The notes below the pieces were generated by a model that had not been told where the DNA came from, did no database searches, and was given only the letters and a program-made list of their open reading frames with translations. Shown here in pieces: positions 62,348-64,000 of a stretch of DNA of 64,000 bases (the stretch's first letter is position 1; each line of letters starts with the position of its first letter). Source of the stretch: Onchocerca lupi (lineage: Eukaryota > Nematoda > Chromadorea > Rhabditida > Onchocercidae); assembly GCA_028564675.1 (NCBI GenBank), contig JAOVVO010000056.1, positions 1 through 64,000 of the forward strand, given 5' to 3'. The position numbers and the translations under genes were made by a program.

Positions 62348-64000
62348 ATGATATCATTATTCGTGTTACTTGTTGTTACTGTAAGCTATGTGGAAAGTAT
62401 TGGTGAAAATCCGGTAGGTCAATTTAAAACTTTTCAAAATTTTGTGAGTTGAAAATTTTTTAGTCATTTCTGGAAAATATTTATTTACTCATATTTTTTG
62501 AAATGATGATTTGAGCATCTATCCATACCGAATACTTGACATTCATAAATTATAGCACCAATTTGGTTGAAAACTTTAAAGTTCATAACACAGAATAATT
62601 TTTTAACATTCATTAATTAATGAAATAATATCAATTACTGTTCATGAAAAATTCACTTAGCTTCTTTACACCTGTCGTTACAATGATAATTAATCATTAT
62701 TGCACATTTTTTTTTTTTTTAAATGCTATCGTTTCATTTTATGTATTAACATTTTCAATCTATTTCTTTACAACAATAAATGTGGAATATTTTGTTAATG
62801 CGACCGCTATAAAATCAGACTTGATTAGAGGCTTTCAACATCTCGACAAAGATACAATTTCGAATATTCGAAAGTATCATTAGCATTCATATTTAGTCAA
62901 TTCCGAAATAAATGAATAGTTTTTAGATGGATGTCAACGCTATAGCTGGCATCATTGGTGGTATAAGCAATATGATGCAAAATAATGTTGAAACAATTGA
63001 TGTACCATCTTCACAAATCATGGGCCGTTGGTATCAGGTTATCATTTTTATATTTGCACCGAAATGATAATGTTTCCATGCTTCTCTTTGATGTCATACT
63101 TCTGCAAATTCCCAAAATTTTCACACTGATACTTATCGTTGCATCATGTAATTATCTGGCAAATGTTATAACAATTTAGTTTCCAAAATCAATCATACTT
63201 TCTTAGATTATTTAGCTTCAAGCTACATAACAAAACGTACAATCGACCTGAAATAGTGAGTAAAAGCAGGAATTTTTGCGAGCATATTATAATACTGTTA
63301 TAACTATTTGTTAAATACTGTGATAATTAGGCTGTCAGATCAATGATCAAAAATTTCAGTTCAGAATAGTTTTAGATTTTCATGTGTAGTGAAAGAATTA
63401 TTTTTCCATACTGCTTACTTTTCCAGAATATATATGTGTTACAGGTGTACAAAGCAGCGATAGCTTTCGATGTGTACAGAATGGATATTTTTTGTCCAGT
63501 TGCATACTGTGAGTCTCTACGATTTGTTCATCGGACATTTTTGCAACATATCATTTGCCCAGAATCTCAATCTTACATTTCCACTTATTCTAATGAGGAT
63601 TCCTCTGCTTTATGCCTTAAATAAATAAACTTTCCAGTGACCTCTCATATAGAAGTGCAAGACAAGGTCATCCATACTATTTATTATTTAGATCAATTGA
63701 TAGCATTTGAATCATATTAAAATTTATAGTCAAGCCGAATTCGGTAATGGGTGAAGATGGGTTTTCGATCGAAGAAGCTTATCGAGTGGTCACAAAAAAT
63801 GGTCCAGTTGAGACTTACAAAAGAGATTTGAACAAAGTTGGTACTGGACAGTACTGGATGTATACTGAGGAATATTTTTATCCTCGACAGTGTGAGTAAC
63901 ATTTGCATTTGAAATTTTAATTTTTATTTAAATTTAAAAAAAAAAAAAACATTTAAATATTACTACGCAATCATACATCGATATTCCATGGTATTAAAAT
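62348..64000 (+). CDS. Lipocalin-related protein (LPR), 5' part, runs off window
   Basis: Exons seen: 62348-62413, 62927-63037, 63445-63508, 63730-63891, all in phase. The gene continues beyond the right edge, so the last exon shown ends at a GTGAG donor at 63892. A signal peptide (about 1-17, MISLFVLLVVTVSYVES) leads directly into a short linker and the lipocalin GxW motif GRW at 55-57. Then follow a Cys-containing strand (DIFCPVAY) and a Tyr/Glu-rich block (QYWMYTEEYFYPRQ). Unlike the upstream LPR gene it has no long proline-rich extension. The same strand and shared fold suggest an old tandem duplication, though the two are strongly diverged. Expected role: secreted extracellular matrix lipocalin. 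Confidence 0.75.

Overview
This is an AT-rich eukaryotic window, most likely nematode nuclear DNA and probably a filarial or related spirurid species. It has intron-rich genes with GT..(T)TTCAG splice sites. The protein families are also nematode-like: a FAT-2-type fatty acid desaturase, lipocalin-related LPR proteins, and VANG, USP7 and ARL1 orthologues of worm type. Two genes have a consensus 3' splice acceptor just before their start codon, as expected for spliced-leader trans-splicing. No bacterial operon, CRISPR array, rRNA or convincing tRNA is visible. All exon models below were built by hand from reading frame, splice consensus and intron phase. Species assignment is inference.

Left part (1-20 kb). 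Two tandem LanC-like (LANCL) genes lie on the minus strand (1093-3924 and 4294-7314) with the same seven-exon layout. A small plus-strand membrane protein gene (8010-8545) and a short low-confidence gene (9367-9683) follow. A diverged tandem duplication (10501-11100) sits directly upstream of a complete eight-exon delta-12/omega-type desaturase close to FAT-2 (11110-15393). A gene-poor stretch of about 5 kb follows, with only weak coding-like fragments.

Middle (20-45 kb). A secreted cysteine-rich protein built of three CFPxPxG repeats is on the minus strand (20299-23634); I do not recognise its family. A Rab GTPase with Met at the catalytic Gln position is on the plus strand (27224-29551). 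Next come a possible 56-residue gene (29936-30564), ARL1 (31766-33277), and a convergent ankyrin-DHHC palmitoyltransferase of the ZDHHC17/HIP14 type (33550-38243, minus). The planar-polarity protein VANG (40069-42679) has one apparent GC-AG intron. A 280-bp foldback element (42877-43158) lies just downstream of VANG.

Right part (45-64 kb). A 25-exon USP7/HAUSP deubiquitinase (math-33 orthologue) spans 45151-53225. A proline-rich lipocalin-related protein (56221-59542) follows, then the 5' part of a second lipocalin-related gene (62348 to beyond the right edge).

The genes do not form one pathway. Several concern membrane and secretory biology: ARL1 and Rab in Golgi/vesicle traffic, DHHC in lipidation, VANG in polarity, LPRs in apical extracellular matrix, and the desaturase in membrane lipids. 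The two tandem pairs (LANCL, LPR) show local gene duplication. The best candidates for something undescribed are the three-repeat cysteine protein, the Rab lacking its catalytic Gln, and the long hairpin next to VANG.
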